Positions 32,354 to 43,959 are shown, counted from the stretch's first letter. The stretch is 64,000 bases of DNA from Chaetoderma sp. LZ-2023a (GCA_034401795.1 CM067360.1:124289901-124353900), one strand, 5' to 3'. The notes: generated by a model not told the origin, from the sequence alone. Made by a program: numbers and translations.

Positions 32354-34523
32354 CGGGTTTCCGGCGGAATCAATACCGGCGGCTTTGGAAACAAATGGAG
32401 TCGAGAATCTTCACCCGAGCGATGTAGCGTCTTGTCGGCTAATCTCGACCGACAACTGTGTGCAGATTCCTTCCGTCGGAGGCAGACTTCAGCTATTCCT
32501 AAGCCAATGGGAACAGGTCGTGCGCGACTATTTAGTCTGTCAGTGGATAAGAAACGGCTACGATCCGGACTGGCTCATCCATCAATCGTTAGTTCCGTTA
32601 ACCTCGACTCCAATATGGACTCCTATTCCAAGGGAATTAGACCGTCTAGTTGCCATTCAGTCAGAGATAGAATCGCTTCGTCTGAAGAAGGCGATTCACC
32701 TGGTAGCCGATCAGTCATCACTGGGCTTCTATTCGATTATGTTCCTAGTTCCGAAGCGTACCGGAGGGTGGAGACCAATTCTCAATCTCAAACCGTTGAA
32801 CAAATTTATTCTTTCTCCCAGGTTTCAGATGGAGACGGTAGCAGCTGTGATGGCAGGCCTCAGGAAAGGCATGTGGGCGGTATCAATAGATCTGAAGGAT
32901 GCTTATTTTCATATTCCAATGTCAATTCCCTTTCAGAAGTACCTGCGATTTGCATTCCAAGACAATGTTTGGGAATTCAATGCTCTTCCATTCGGCCTGA
33001 CCACGGCTCCGAGGGTCTTCACCAAGGTGGTTCTCGCCATGACTTCTTTACTTCGCAGGAGAAACATAGCTGTTCACACTTACATAGACGACTGGCTGCT
33101 AAAGGCGGGGAATCCAGTCACTCTGCGCAGCAATCTGGAGGTAGTCCTAGACTTATTGAAGAAGCTAGGATGGATTGTGAATCTAGAGAAATCAGAACTG
33201 ACTCCATCCCAGGAGTTTGTTTATCTGGGAATTTTTTTCAATCTCAGGGACGGCGTAGCTTTTCCGGCGGAGAGCAGAGTCAGAAGCCTGATTGCAGTAT
33301 TGGAGTCAGTTTCTCTAGGAGCCTATCTGACGGCACGTCAATTTCTCAGAATACTCGGTTTGCTAGTATCTCTGGAGAAGGTGGTGCCATATGCGGCGCT
33401 CAGGCGCAGGCCGATTCAGATGTATTTGATGTCGTTCTGGTCACAGAGAACAGATCCGTTATCTCTGAGAATACCAGTGAAAGAACCATTGATATTCCAC
33501 CTTCAGTGGTGGTTGTCGGAACAGAATCTCCTGCGAGGTGTTCCTCTACAACCTCCTCAACCTCAGATGTCCATGTTCACGGATGCGTCGTTGACAGGTT
33601 GGGGAGCGGTATTGGACAATCAGTCAGTGTCCGGGGAATGGGATCGGACCAATGCGCAGAAACATATCAATGTACTCGAGCTATTAGCGGTGGTATTAGC
33701 ACTGCAGAAGTTCGAGGGTCGAGTTCAAGACAAAATTGTCCTAGTAAGGACAGACAACTCAACAGTGGTGTCTTATTTAAACCGCCAAGGCGGGACAAGA
33801 TCACCGGAGTTGTGTATGATGGTTTGGAACCTTCTGCTGTGGTGCCAAGAGAGGAATATTATTCTTCGGGCAGCACACATTCCAGGAAGATTGAACATCT
33901 TAGCGGATGCTCTCAGTCGAAGGACGGTTTGTCGTCCGACGGAATGGCAGCTCAACCAAGTGGTAGCAGAGGTTCTATTCAAACAATGGGGCAAGCCGAA
34001 TGTCGACCTATTTGCGATGAAGTCAAACGCAAAGATGGTCACGTACGTGTCACCGATCCCGGACCCGTTGGCTCTAGCAGTAGACGCACTGGCGATAAGT
34101 TGGAAGGGAATGTACGCGTATGCGTATCCTCCAACAATTCTCATCCCGAAAGTTCTGGCAAAGATAAGAGAGGGGATGTGCCAAGTACTACTGATCGCTC
34201 CTTATTGGCCAGGCCGATCATGGTTTACGGATCTGCTGGACCTTCTGGTCTGCAGTCCAATCCCTCTTCCAGACACAAGAGATGTAATCTCTCAGAACAA
34301 GGGTCTGTACCTTCACGACAGACCAGAAATGTTCAAATTGACTGCATGGATGTTGTCAAGCAGCGTGCAATTGAGGGTGGCTTTTCTGAGCAAGCAGCGA
34401 AGTTTGTTGCTTCGGCCAGAAGAGTTTCTACCACAAAAACATATAATTATAGAATCAACAAATTTGCACAGTGGTGTGAGAGAAGAGATATTGATCCCTT
34501 TTCTGCATCTGTTCAACACGTAG
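31968..34523 (+). CDS. DIRS B reverse transcriptase-RNase H-methyltransferase-like protein
   Basis: The frame is open for 851 codons, but the first 130 or so overlap gag and look like a shadow of it; conserved sequence starts near 32430. RT motifs are DLKDAY (Asp 308 and 311), LPFG and YIDD (372-375). RNase H has TDAS (Asp 539), LELL and TDNS (Asp 596), then ADALS. The methyltransferase-like part keeps NVDLFA, PDP, AYAYPP and APYWP. Frame relations to gag (+1) and recombinase (-1) are the same as in A2. Start codon unresolved. Confidence 0.92.
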   Translation: MVQACSAARHDKRSLKLHRWWRSKRWSASRGSRPRGLSRNSPTVNTDRTSRGSVLDRPSVLLPVMPIGHPERKDLAVRPHTSPLVRGRMRTTGRVAVRAVAATVRIVAAAVPDRHTTRSRGAAVGLVPDGFPAESIPAALETNGVENLHPSDVASCRLISTDNCVQIPSVGGRLQLFLSQWEQVVRDYLVCQWIRNGYDPDWLIHQSLVPLTSTPIWTPIPRELDRLVAIQSEIESLRLKKAIHLVADQSSLGFYSIMFLVPKRTGGWRPILNLKPLNKFILSPRFQMETVAAVMAGLRKGMWAVSIDLKDAYFHIPMSIPFQKYLRFAFQDNVWEFNALPFGLTTAPRVFTKVVLAMTSLLRRRNIAVHTYIDDWLLKAGNPVTLRSNLEVVLDLLKKLGWIVNLEKSELTPSQEFVYLGIFFNLRDGVAFPAESRVRSLIAVLESVSLGAYLTARQFLRILGLLVSLEKVVPYAALRRRPIQMYLMSFWSQRTDPLSLRIPVKEPLIFHLQWWLSEQNLLRGVPLQPPQPQMSMFTDASLTGWGAVLDNQSVSGEWDRTNAQKHINVLELLAVVLALQKFEGRVQDKIVLVRTDNSTVVSYLNRQGGTRSPELCMMVWNLLLWCQERNIILRAAHIPGRLNILADALSRRTVCRPTEWQLNQVVAEVLFKQWGKPNVDLFAMKSNAKMVTYVSPIPDPLALAVDALAISWKGMYAYAYPPTILIPKVLAKIREGMCQVLLIAPYWPGRSWFTDLLDLLVCSPIPLPDTRDVISQNKGLYLHDRPEMFKLTAWMLSSSVQLRVAFLSKQRSLLLRPEEFLPQKHIIIESTNLHSGVREEILIPFLHLFNT

Positions 34524-35371
34524 CAGACTTTATCTGTCATTTATACGAAGTTGACAAACTTGTACCTTCTACCCTAGCAGCATATAAGTCTGCATTAGCT
34601 TCTGTCATTCCTAGTCTCACCATTGGGGGAGTAGAGAATGACACCTTGAATGAAGTTATTAAAGGAATGAGCAATCTGCGACCTAGACAGCCAATTCCTA
34701 TCCCGTCATGGAATCTATCTCTTGTTCTACAGGTTTTAGGGCATGCTCCCTTTGAACCGATTAGAACTATTGACATTAAACTGTTAACTATTAAATCAGT
34801 TTTCTTGGTTGCAGCAGCGTCGGCGAGAAGGAGAAGCGAGATCCATGCGCTTTCTGCCGAACAAGACCGTTTTGTCGTCACGGGTGAAGGTTTAAGATTA
34901 CTTCCACGTCTTTGTTTCCTGGCAAAGAATCAGTCACTTAAATATCCAGGACAGCCGATCAATTTGCCAAGTTTAACTAGACATGACCCAAATTCTTGTG
35001 CTTGGTGTCCTGTCAGATGTCTTAAGATGTATAAGAAACGTACTTCTGAGTGGAGAGACGACCCGAAATCTCTGTGGTTATGTCTCAAAGCTCCCCATTT
35101 ACGTGCTTCGAAAGATACTATTTCTCGTTGGATAGTTGATGCTATTCAGATGTCGCACAAGATCGCTACAGGAAAGCAGATTGATCGTGCGAATGCCCAT
35201 GAGGTCCGAGCACTAGCAGCATCATCGGCCCTTTATAAGGGTGTCTCTTTAGAGCAGGTGATGTCTGTAGCACAATGGCATGCCGAGTCGTCATTCACTG
35301 ATTTCTACCTTCGAGACATCTCCAGCACACTTAATCCAGTAGCCGTCGCCAATCTGTCGAACCTAAACTAA
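32432..35371 (+). CDS. DIRS B tyrosine recombinase, with long overlap frame
   Basis: Open for 979 codons, almost the same length as in A2. The C-terminal domain has SARRRSEIHAL (around 34826), HEVR (His 35198-35200, Arg 35207-35209), QWH and Tyr in DFYLRD (35306-35308). The upstream 700 codons overlap RT without a stop and are Ser-rich. The frame is in register with gag and is open from directly after the gag TGA, so no stop separates the two besides that TGA. The first codon used is unknown; 32432 itself is TTG. Confidence 0.88.
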   Translation: MSANLDRQLCADSFRRRQTSAIPKPMGTGRARLFSLSVDKKRLRSGLAHPSIVSSVNLDSNMDSYSKGIRPSSCHSVRDRIASSEEGDSPGSRSVITGLLFDYVPSSEAYRRVETNSQSQTVEQIYSFSQVSDGDGSSCDGRPQERHVGGINRSEGCLFSYSNVNSLSEVPAICIPRQCLGIQCSSIRPDHGSEGLHQGGSRHDFFTSQEKHSCSHLHRRLAAKGGESSHSAQQSGGSPRLIEEARMDCESREIRTDSIPGVCLSGNFFQSQGRRSFSGGEQSQKPDCSIGVSFSRSLSDGTSISQNTRFASISGEGGAICGAQAQADSDVFDVVLVTENRSVISENTSERTIDIPPSVVVVGTESPARCSSTTSSTSDVHVHGCVVDRLGSGIGQSVSVRGMGSDQCAETYQCTRAISGGISTAEVRGSSSRQNCPSKDRQLNSGVLFKPPRRDKITGVVYDGLEPSAVVPREEYYSSGSTHSRKIEHLSGCSQSKDGLSSDGMAAQPSGSRGSIQTMGQAECRPICDEVKRKDGHVRVTDPGPVGSSSRRTGDKLEGNVRVCVSSNNSHPESSGKDKRGDVPSTTDRSLLARPIMVYGSAGPSGLQSNPSSRHKRCNLSEQGSVPSRQTRNVQIDCMDVVKQRAIEGGFSEQAAKFVASARRVSTTKTYNYRINKFAQWCERRDIDPFSASVQHVADFICHLYEVDKLVPSTLAAYKSALASVIPSLTIGGVENDTLNEVIKGMSNLRPRQPIPIPSWNLSLVLQVLGHAPFEPIRTIDIKLLTIKSVFLVAAASARRRSEIHALSAEQDRFVVTGEGLRLLPRLCFLAKNQSLKYPGQPINLPSLTRHDPNSCAWCPVRCLKMYKKRTSEWRDDPKSLWLCLKAPHLRASKDTISRWIVDAIQMSHKIATGKQIDRANAHEVRALAASSALYKGVSLEQVMSVAQWHAESSFTDFYLRDISSTLNPVAVANLSNLN

Positions 35372-35980
35372 GCCACGTCCGACCACTACTTCGCTCACAT
35401 CACAAAGGACTTCCGCCTACACTGACCAAGCGCTATGCACATGACTGAGTACGACCGTGGATTGGGCCTAGCTCCTGTGATGATCAATAACAGATCGACC
35501 ATTCAAAAATGGTGAGTTTTTACATTAATTAAGTGACTATAAATATGTTTACTTCCAGTCGAAATACCAGACTGAGTAAGTGAATAGTCTGGTACAAGAG
35601 TATATTTATCCTCTCATACAGACATGAGACTCATTCCAATTTGAAAATCTAATCGATATACTGTTAGTTTTTTCAAAGATTTGAAGTTGTAGTAGCTTCT
35701 TTGCACTCTACTGGACTGCCCTAGCTGAGACTTGGGGCTGACACGGGTCTGGTGGGTGTTGCATCCCCATGGACATCCCTCTGGTTTTGTGCGGACAAAA
35801 GAGGGGGGGGGAGCGCGGTCTAGACCATGGAAGTTTAGCACTCTATGAGTCAGATAGCAGAACCCAAGCGTATGCCAGGGTTTTAGTCTCTTCACAACCT
35901 TCTCTGTTGGATGGTTGATGAGTGCTGGTTCGAGCCTCACCTCCTCCCACCGGCATTTCCTGGCTGTCGAAATCCGGAGT
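35372..35980 (+). other. B 3' untranslated segment
   Basis: About 610 bp with no recognisable gene. Contains a short inverted pair around CAGTCGAAATACCAGACTG and a G-run near 35803. Ends where the internal complementary region begins. Confidence 0.55.
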
Positions 35981-36081
35981 TTATCATAATAGTACATCTG
36001 GTAAGTATTATTCGAAGTAGAATCAAAAAAGCATCCGCTTTTGTTTCTACGAGAATTCTTAATACTTACCAGATGTACTAT
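35981..36081 (+). repeat. B internal complementary region
   Basis: The complement of the left end finishes GTATTATTCGAAGTAGAA at 36022 and is fused to the complement of the right end, TCAAAAAAGCATCC from 36023 on. It matches B's own termini, not those of family A. Confidence 0.9.
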
Positions 36082-36150
36082 GGCCCTGCCTCAGCCGCCC
36101 CGCTGAGGTGAGGCTGAGCTGCTTTCGCAGTTTGCCAAGGCAAACATAAG

Positions 36151-36345
36151 ACGAATCTGACTGTGATTGGGAATAGACTCGGTACCTGCGGCTATGGTAT
36201 TCCCGGACACAGTATGGGCAGGACCAGGAGAGTGCGGAGTTTTAATTGTTTATTTTGACCTAGACTAGATAATAGACATTATCATAATAGTACATCTGGT
36301 AAGTATTAAGAATTCTCGTAGAAACAAAAGCGGATGCTTTTTTGA
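36151..36345 (+). repeat. B right inverted terminal repeat
   Basis: Reverse complement of 29555-29724, followed by the right-specific end with GAATTCTCGTAGAAAC and GGATGCTTTTTTGA. Confidence 0.9.
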
Positions 36346-37844
36346 TACTCATGGTACGTAGCATACGTGTAGACATCATGATCTCATCCCATAGTGAACA
36401 ACAAATACTCATGGTATGTAGCATACTGTAGACATCATGATCTCATCCCATAGTGGACAACAAATACTCATGGTACGTAGCATACTGTAGACATCATGAT
36501 CTCATCCCATAGTGAACAACAAATACTCATGGTACGTAGCATACTGTAGACATCATGATCTCATCCTATAGTGAACAACAAATACTCATGGTATGTAGCA
36601 TACTGTAGACATCATGATTTCATCCCATAGTGAACAACAAATACTCATGGTATGTAGCATACTGTAGACATCATGATTTCATCCCATAGTGAACAACAAA
36701 TACTCATGGTATGTAGCATACTGTAGACATCATGATTTCATCCCCTAGTGAACAACAAATACTCATGGCATGTAGAATACTGTAGACATCATGATCTCAT
36801 CCCATAGTGAACAACAAATACTCATGGTATGTAGCATACTGTAGACATCATGATCTCATCCCATAGTGAACAACAAATACTCATGGCATGTAGCATACTG
36901 TAGACATCATGATCTCATCCTATAGTGAACAACAAATACTCATGGCATGTAGAATACTGTAGACATCATGATCTCATCCCATAGTGAACAACAAATACTC
37001 ATGGTATGTAGCATACTGTAGACATCATGATTTCATCCCATAGTGAACAACAAATACTCATGGTACGTAGCATACTGTAGACATCATGATCTCATCCCAT
37101 AGTGAACAGCAAATACTCATGGTATGTAGCATACTGTAGACATCATGATCTCATCCCATAGTGAACAACAAATACTCGTGGTATATAGCATACAGTAGAC
37201 ATCATGATCTCATCCTATAGTGAACAACAAATACTCATGGTATGTAGCATACTGTAGACATCATGATTGCATCCCATAGTGAACAGCAAATACTCATGGT
37301 ATGTAGCATACTGTAGACATCATGATCTCATCCCATAGTGAACAACAAATACTCATGGTATGTAGCATACTGTAGACATCATGATCTCATCCTATAGTGA
37401 ACAACAAATACTCATGGTATGTAGCATACTGTAGACATCATGATCTCATCCCATAGTGAACAACAAATACTCATGGTATGTAGCATACTGTAGACATCAT
37501 GATCTCATCCCATGGTGAACAACAAATACTCGTGGTATGTAGCATACGTGTAGACATCATGATCTCATCCCATAGTGAACAACAAAGCCTCATGGTGTGT
37601 AGCATACTGTAGACATCATGATCTTATCCCATAGTGAACAACAAATACTCACGGTATTTAGCATACTGTTGACATCATGGTCTCATCCCATAGTGAACAA
37701 CAAATACTCATGGTATGTAGCATACTGTATACATCATGATCTCATCCCATAGTGAACAACAAATACTCACGGTATTTAGCATACTGTTGACATCATGGTC
37801 TCATCCCATAGTGAACAACAAATACTCATGGTATGTAGCATACT
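36346..37844 (+). repeat. 59-bp tandem array, block 3 (about 25 units)
   Basis: More diverged than blocks 1 and 2: mostly TATGTAGC, with ATTTCATCC, CCTATAGTG, GGCATGTAG, GTATTTAGC and GTTGACATCATGG variants. The last units before A3 carry a distinctive variant series that also precedes A4. Confidence 0.93.
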
Positions 37845-38034
37845 TTTCACATCAAGAGTACTTACCTCCCTAATACTTTTGATATTGCTAAATATTGGCT
37901 TTCACTCAATAAACACTTAGATTAAAACAGTCAGGTGCCCCTACTGGGCAGGGAGTCAGAGCGTAGTCTGGCGGATGCCAGCCCCACCACCGCGCATGCG
38001 CAGACTAGCACTTCCTCTTTGCTAATTTATTGGC
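37845..38034 (+). repeat. A3 left inverted terminal repeat
   Basis: Pairs with 44658-44872. Two bases are missing relative to A4 (AGAGTACTTACC against AGAGTATACTTACC). Confidence 0.88.
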
Positions 38035-38126
38035 AGAGAGTCTACACATGTTTTTGTGCTAGAGCTTTTCTTGACTCAATTCTTAGTGTTTTTGTGTAAA
38101 TTTGGAAGTGTTTATCCCTGGTAAAG

Positions 38127-38177
38127 ATGGCAGGAAGGATGACTTCGCCAGAGGAGGGCCCAGGACCTTTAAATCAG
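38127..38177 (+). CDS. DIRS A3 gag exon 1
   Basis: ATG at 38127, peptide starting MAGRMTSP and ending GPLNQ, donor CAG|GTGACT at 38178. The intron is 768 bp, to 38945. Identical peptide to A4 exon 1. Confidence 0.62.
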
Positions 38178-38945
38178 GTGACTTCTAGTAAAATTAGCGA
38201 GTTTTGTCCCCGGTGTAATGTGTTTCCGGGACTCGCGGTTACCGTGATAAGCGCCTTGTTTAGTTGGTTTATTTCAACTAGGTGCTATATAATACTAATC
38301 TCTCTTTGTGTTTATGTCCGCAGGTCTGTGTGACGATATGTAATGGACATCACATCAGCAGAGGGTTTGTTTCTCTCCACCATGGTTCCATTTCCTACTA
38401 ATACTGTTAGGTTATCTAACCAAAAATTTTATGTCCAGTGAGTCGGAGGCCTAGTATAAAGGTCTTCTCACTTTGCCCTCTTGATCCAATTCCTTCCCCT
38501 AGAGGTGGAGAGAGTTAAGAGGCGTTCAGTTGGTGGAGTGCTCCAGTTCATCACGTTGGATGGTTTGTCTATACAAAGTGTCAGGTATCTAATTATTGAT
38601 ATGAGGTGATGTTAATTATTTAGAGAGGAAAGGGAGATAATTAACAGTATTTGCCATTGTTATCAGTATATATCTGATGGTTGTGTAGTCGAAATGTCCA
38701 TTCTGCACATGTTCTGGTTAGAGATACAATTCGTCCTTGCACTTGGATGTTTGTTGGGGATCGATTTTGTCCTGTCATAGGATTAATGACGTCATAATCA
38801 GCCTTGCTCTTTATTAACAATTAAAGTTGTCCGAAGCTGGTTTTCTGATGAATATTGATCTTTATGATCATTTCCTTCTCTTGAGTTGGTGAGTTTCTGA
38901 GCTTAACTAGATTGCTCATACTCCTCGTCCTTTGCCCTGTTTCAG

Positions 38946-40802
38946 AGACCTGGTTGTGCGTCCTGTGGACGGTTTTTGAAGGACAAGTTTGTGCCTCATC
39001 TCTGTTATCAGTGTAGCCCCTGTGGTCCCTTGCTTAATTGCGAGATATGTAAGCACTGGGGGAGCGAGCTAATGTCCGAATTCTTGTGCTTGCAGGCGAA
39101 GGACAAGGTGGTGGAGGAGGAGAAGAAGAAGAAGCAGAAAAGAGAGGGTGTGAGTAAGAAGGGTAAGAGGAAGGCCTCGTCCGCGGTGGACATGGAGGCC
39201 TTCCGGACCGAGATGTTGGGAGAGATGAGGAGGACAATAAAGGATTTGGTTCCAGGGTTGCTTCGTGGCATGCTTCCTGGACCAAATCCTTTGCTGTCCT
39301 CATCATCTGCTTCGGAGCAGGTAATCCCCGCCTCTGAATCACCTTTCCTTAGTACGCTTCCGTTGTTCGAAGATTCAGAGGTGGCCCCATTAGAGGGGGC
39401 GTTCCACGACCCTGGCAGCAGGCTTAGTGCCGCGCCGAATAGGGGCCGTGGACGGTTGTCGCTGGAACCCGCGGTCTGCTTATCAGTCCAGGGGTATCCG
39501 CACGCCGCGGGTGCCAGTACCTCCTATGGCACCTTCCCTGGCCAGTCCGGGTTAGCTCTCTTTGCTGACCCGGAGTCTAATCTGTCTGGCCAGGAGGATG
39601 AGGATTACCTGTTGGGGTCGCCGTCTGAGGACGTGGCCATGGATTATGACGTCTGTGCACCCCTCGCGGGGAATACAGGCGACTTATTCCACGGTTCTAC
39701 TCACGCAGGGGTAGAATCAACTGTTCAGACTGTGGCCCTGGGCGCTGAGGGCCAGCGTTACCGCATACCTCGGCATGCCGAGAGTGTCGCTGGTGCTGGC
39801 CGGGGCCATGGTGGGGCGGTATGTGCCCCGCGCTCTACCACGGCGCCTGCTCCTGGTCAAGCCAGTGAGATTAGCATGCCGGTGTTGTCAGGCCCGCATG
39901 CTCTCCCTGGCTTGCCAGGGATATCAGCGTATCCGCCGTCAAGCTCTGTCGCTTGCGTTCAGGAGGAAGACGAAGGCCCCCGTCTTGTAGAGCGCTCGCA
40001 GCTAGCCACGGAGGAGGATTGGTCTGACGCTTGCCAGTGGTTGGTGAGTGTTAGACCAGATCTGCCCGTGGAGCAGTCGGCTAGCCAGCGTGATCACAGG
40101 CCGTGGTTAGCTGGTAAGCCTACTGCTAACGCTATGCCTTCTCTGCCGCTGGCAGAGCATGTCGTTGACATGTTCGAGGCGGCGGAGACGTCCATTAAGT
40201 CGAGTGGACGTCTCGCGAAGGCCCCGCGCGAGGTGGCCAGGCGTTGCCGCATCGTGCCCCTGGATTACCAGCGGTACGGTGTGGTACCTAAGCCGAGCGT
40301 GGATGACCGCGCTGCTTTGGCTGAGGATGCGCGGCCAGGCTCCCGTTCTGACACGGGAGTCTTGTGTTCGAACGCGTTGCGTTCAGCAAATACCGCGTTG
40401 CGTGATGCGGAGGAGAGTGGGAGGGCTTCGATTGCCGCTCTGTCCCACGTCTCCCAGCTGTTACAAGGGGTGGTAACAGCATCCGCATCGCGCCAGCCAA
40501 GTCCGGTCACAGGCCAACGAGCCATCCAGGATGGTATCAACCTGGCTCTGGACTGTATGACGCGGGCGGTGACCAGGAGTGTCCGGGCAAGGCGCACATT
40601 TGCCTTGGACAATCTGTGCCCGTCCCAGGACCTGTACAATAGGCTACTGCGTACGCCTATGACAGGTCCTGGTCTCTTTGGAGGTGAGGGATGTAGGCAC
40701 CTCCAGGAGACGGTTACTCTGGTAAATAACCAGAGGGCGCTGCGCGAGCAGTTTGAGGTGCTTCGTCGTGCTAACGTTCGCGCCGCACCCCTGCAGGCTT
40801 GA
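38946..40802 (+). pseudogene. DIRS A3 gag-like protein, exon 2, truncated
   Basis: Open from the acceptor for 618 codons and keeps the full cysteine array. Near 40788 a 15-base in-frame deletion (relative to A4) is followed by a CGA-to-TGA change, so the stop at 40800-40802 removes the RG-rich tail of about 70 residues. A product lacking the tail could still be made. No ATG lies in frame upstream of the cysteines, which supports the spliced start. Confidence 0.75.
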
Positions 40803-43120
40803 GGTGGTGGTGGCCAGGTCAGAGGCCAACCACCATCGCAGCGTCGGCCTCGGCCGCGTGCGATTCGGCCAGCAGCGAGGGGGGCGCAGGCTCCTCAGGC
40901 GCAGTCAGCCAGGCAGCCGCCCGCGCACCGAGGTGCGCGCGGTGCTGGTCGTGGCGCGCGAGGATCTGGGCGTGGTAATCGTTCCTGATGGGACGGTTAC
41001 CGCGGTGAGAACCGCTCCGGTGTTTCTGGCAAAGGAGACAGTGCTGCTCTTGCACTCCTTATGTCCACCTCTATCCCTAGGTGGACCGGTGGGAGGCCGG
41101 CTAGCCGACCACATGCAAGAGTGGGAACGGTTAACTCAGGACCGTTTAGTCTTGCGATGGCTTTCAGTCGGGTATCATCCCGATTGGATGACAGGCCCGC
41201 CATCGCGACTGTCTCTAGAGCCGATCTGGACTCCAAATCCGAGAGATCCAGAGCAAAGGTTGTGTATCGAGGAGGAAATAAATTCCCTCATACAAAAAGG
41301 AGCTATTCAGCCGGCACAAAGGTGTCCGGGTTTCTATTCAACCCTGCTCTTAGTAACAAAAAACACCGGAGGGTGGAGACCAATTCTCAACCTCAAGCCA
41401 TTGAACAAGTTCATAGAGACGCCCAGTTTCAAGATGGAGACTGTGCGCTCGGTGTTGGCGGGGTTAGAGAGGGGAATGTGGACAGCATCGATAGATTTGA
41501 AGGACGCTTATTTCCACATCCCCATACACAGGAGTTTCCGTCGCTTCCTGAGATTTGCATTCCAGGGCAGACAGTGGGAATTCAGGGTGTTACCCTTCGG
41601 AATTTCCACGGCTCCTCGGGTTTTCACCCGTGTGGTTCTTGCGATCACCGCATACCTCCGCAGGAGAAGCATAGCAGTCCACACGTACATAGACGACTGG
41701 CTGTTGAAAGCGCACACCCAGGAAAGTTTATCGGCCAGTCTGGAGATTGTTTTGAAGACTCTCACAGACTTGGGCTGGATGATCAATTTCCCAAAATCAG
41801 AGCTGACTCCATCCCAGAAGTTTGTTTACCTGGGGATGTTCTTCGATCTAGAGACAGGATATGTTTTTCCTACTCAGGAGAGAGTTCAGAAACTCATCTC
41901 ATTGATTCAGTCAGTGTGCGACAGTCGTCATGTCCTGGCACGGGTTTACTTGAGAATGCTGGGGTTGATGGTTTCATTGGAACCAGTCATTCCTCAAGGC
42001 CGCCTTACGCAGGCGGCCGATCCAGTTATTTCTCATGACACAATGGACCCAGAGTACAGGTTCGCTGGACTCGAACGTGTCAGTGTTGGCGCCTCTGATT
42101 CATCACCTGCAATGGTGGTTGGACACAGAGAATCTCTTGGTGGGGGTTATGCTAACCCCTCCCCACCCTCAGGTGACTGTGTATACAGATGCATCGATGG
42201 AGGGCTGGGGAGCTTGCCTGGAAGAATCCACGATATCAGGGCTTTGGAATCTGGAACAGTCAAAGGAACATATAAATCTACTGGAGCTAAAAGCAGTAGT
42301 CCTGGGCCTGGAACATTTCTTACAGAAAGTTCAGGGCAAGATTGTTCTTATTCGTTCAGACAACTCAACAGTTGTGACTTACATAAACCGCCAGGGCGGA
42401 ACGAAGTCGCCCAGTCTCTGTATGATGACATGGAGACTGCTTTGTTGGTGCCTGGATCACCAGATTACCTTGAAAGCAGTTCATATTCCGGGAAGGTTAA
42501 ATCTGCTAGTAGACTCATTGAGCCGAAGGATGAGTGTTTTACCCACGGAATGGCAACTAAATCAATGTGTGGCGGATCGTCTGTTCGACCATTGGGGGAA
42601 ACCCAACATCGATTTGTTCGCAACGAAGAAGAATGCGAAGATGACGACGTACGTCTCTCCGATTCCGGATCCAAGCGCTTTCGCAACAGATGCGTTAGCT
42701 ATCAGCTGGGGGAGAATGTATGCATACGCATTCCCTCCAGCAATCCTGATTCCAAAAATTCTTCAGAAAATCAGACAAGAGGAATGCCAAGTGCTTCTGA
42801 TCGCCCCGGATTGGCCAAGCCGATCATGGTATACGGATCTGCTGGACCTTCTGGTCTGCAATCCGGTTCCTCTGCCTCTGATGGACGACATTATCTTCCA
42901 GGGCAAGGCCCTTCACAACAATCCGTCAATGTTCAGATTGACTGCGTGGATGTTGTCAAGGAATCTAGAATTAAGGAGGGCATTTCTGAGCAAGCAGCCA
43001 TGTTTATGGCCAAATCCAGGAGGGGGTCAACCTCCAGAGCATATAATTATAAAATCAACAGATTTGCAGAATGGTGCTCAAAAAGATGTATTGATCCAAT
43101 GGATTCATCTATTCAGGTAG
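40753..43120 (+). pseudogene. DIRS A3 RT-RNase H-methyltransferase-like gene, frameshifted
   Basis: The RT part is intact through DLKDAY, LPFG and YIDD, but one extra A at about 41996-41997 (CCTCAAGGCC against CCTCAGGCC) shifts the frame between RT and RNase H. The remainder resumes at 42035 with TDAS, LLEL, SDNS and the methyltransferase-like segment, ending at 43120. After the shift the ribosome would continue in the recombinase frame as far as the stop at 43185. Confidence 0.88.
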
Positions 43121-43959
43121 TAGCTGATTTCCTCTGTCACCTGTATGATGCCTATAGCCTCAAGCCTAACTCTATTGCTGGTTAAAAGTCAGCTTTAATG
43201 TCTGTTATTCCTTGCTTGGCTAAGAGGGGAAGTGATGAAGTAAATACATTAAATGTATTAATTAAAGGCATGGGCAATCTAAGACCAAGGAATCCCCCTG
43301 TGATTCCGTCTTGGAGTTTATCGCTAGTGCTTCAAGTACTAGGTGATAAGCCTTTTGAACCACTTAGTTCCATTTCTATGAAACTATTAACACTGAAGAC
43401 TGTGTTTTTAATTGCTGCGGCCTCGGCTAGGCGTAGAAGTGAAATTCATGCCTTATCAGCCAAGGATGACCGTTTTGTGGTTTCAGGGGAAGGCCTTAAG
43501 CTGCTACCTAGGATTAATTTCTTGGCTAAGAATCAGTCGTTGAAATATCCAGGTCAACCTATTGTTTTGCCTGCTTTGACTAGATATGATCCTAATTCTA
43601 AAGCATGGTGTCCCGTCCGGGCGCTTCTCCGGTACAAACAACGTACATCGGAGTGGCGCACCGACCAGTCGGCGTTATGGTTGTCATATATTGAACCCCA
43701 TGGCAGGGCTTCTAAGGACACCATTTCCAGGTGGATTGTAGAATGCATTCAGTTTTGTCATAAATCCGCCACCGGGAAGCAGGTTGACGTGGCCAAGGCT
43801 CACAGTGTCCGCGGCGTAGTGACATCCACTGCCCTTTTTAATGGGGTCCCTGTGGATGATATTATGTCGGTGGCTCAGTGGCACTGTGAGTCAAGTTTTA
43901 CAGACCATTATCTCCGTGACACCTCTAATCCTCTCGCCTTGTCGATTTTGAAAAAATAA
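41061..43959 (+). pseudogene. DIRS A3 tyrosine recombinase frame, broken
   Basis: The overlap frame is open from the gag region to the 41997 insertion, closes at 42038, and reopens through the shift. A TAT-to-TAA change at 43183-43185 interrupts the N-terminal part of the recombinase domain. From 43198 the last 253 codons are open with SARRRSEIHAL, HSVR, QWH and DHYLRD intact. The catalytic half survives but the DNA-binding half is cut off. Confidence 0.85.

Larger units (their letters stand above)
29555..36345 (+). mobile_element. DIRS-type retrotransposon B, complete and apparently intact (6,791 bp)
   Basis: A second, clearly diverged DIRS family with the same plan as A2. It sits in the array between GAACAACAAA (ending 29554) and TACTCATGG (from 36346), without target duplication. 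Termini read TTCTACTTCGAATAATAC on the left and GGATGCTTTTTTGA on the right. All three ORFs are open. Insertion is within one base of the unit position used by A2. Confidence 0.95.
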
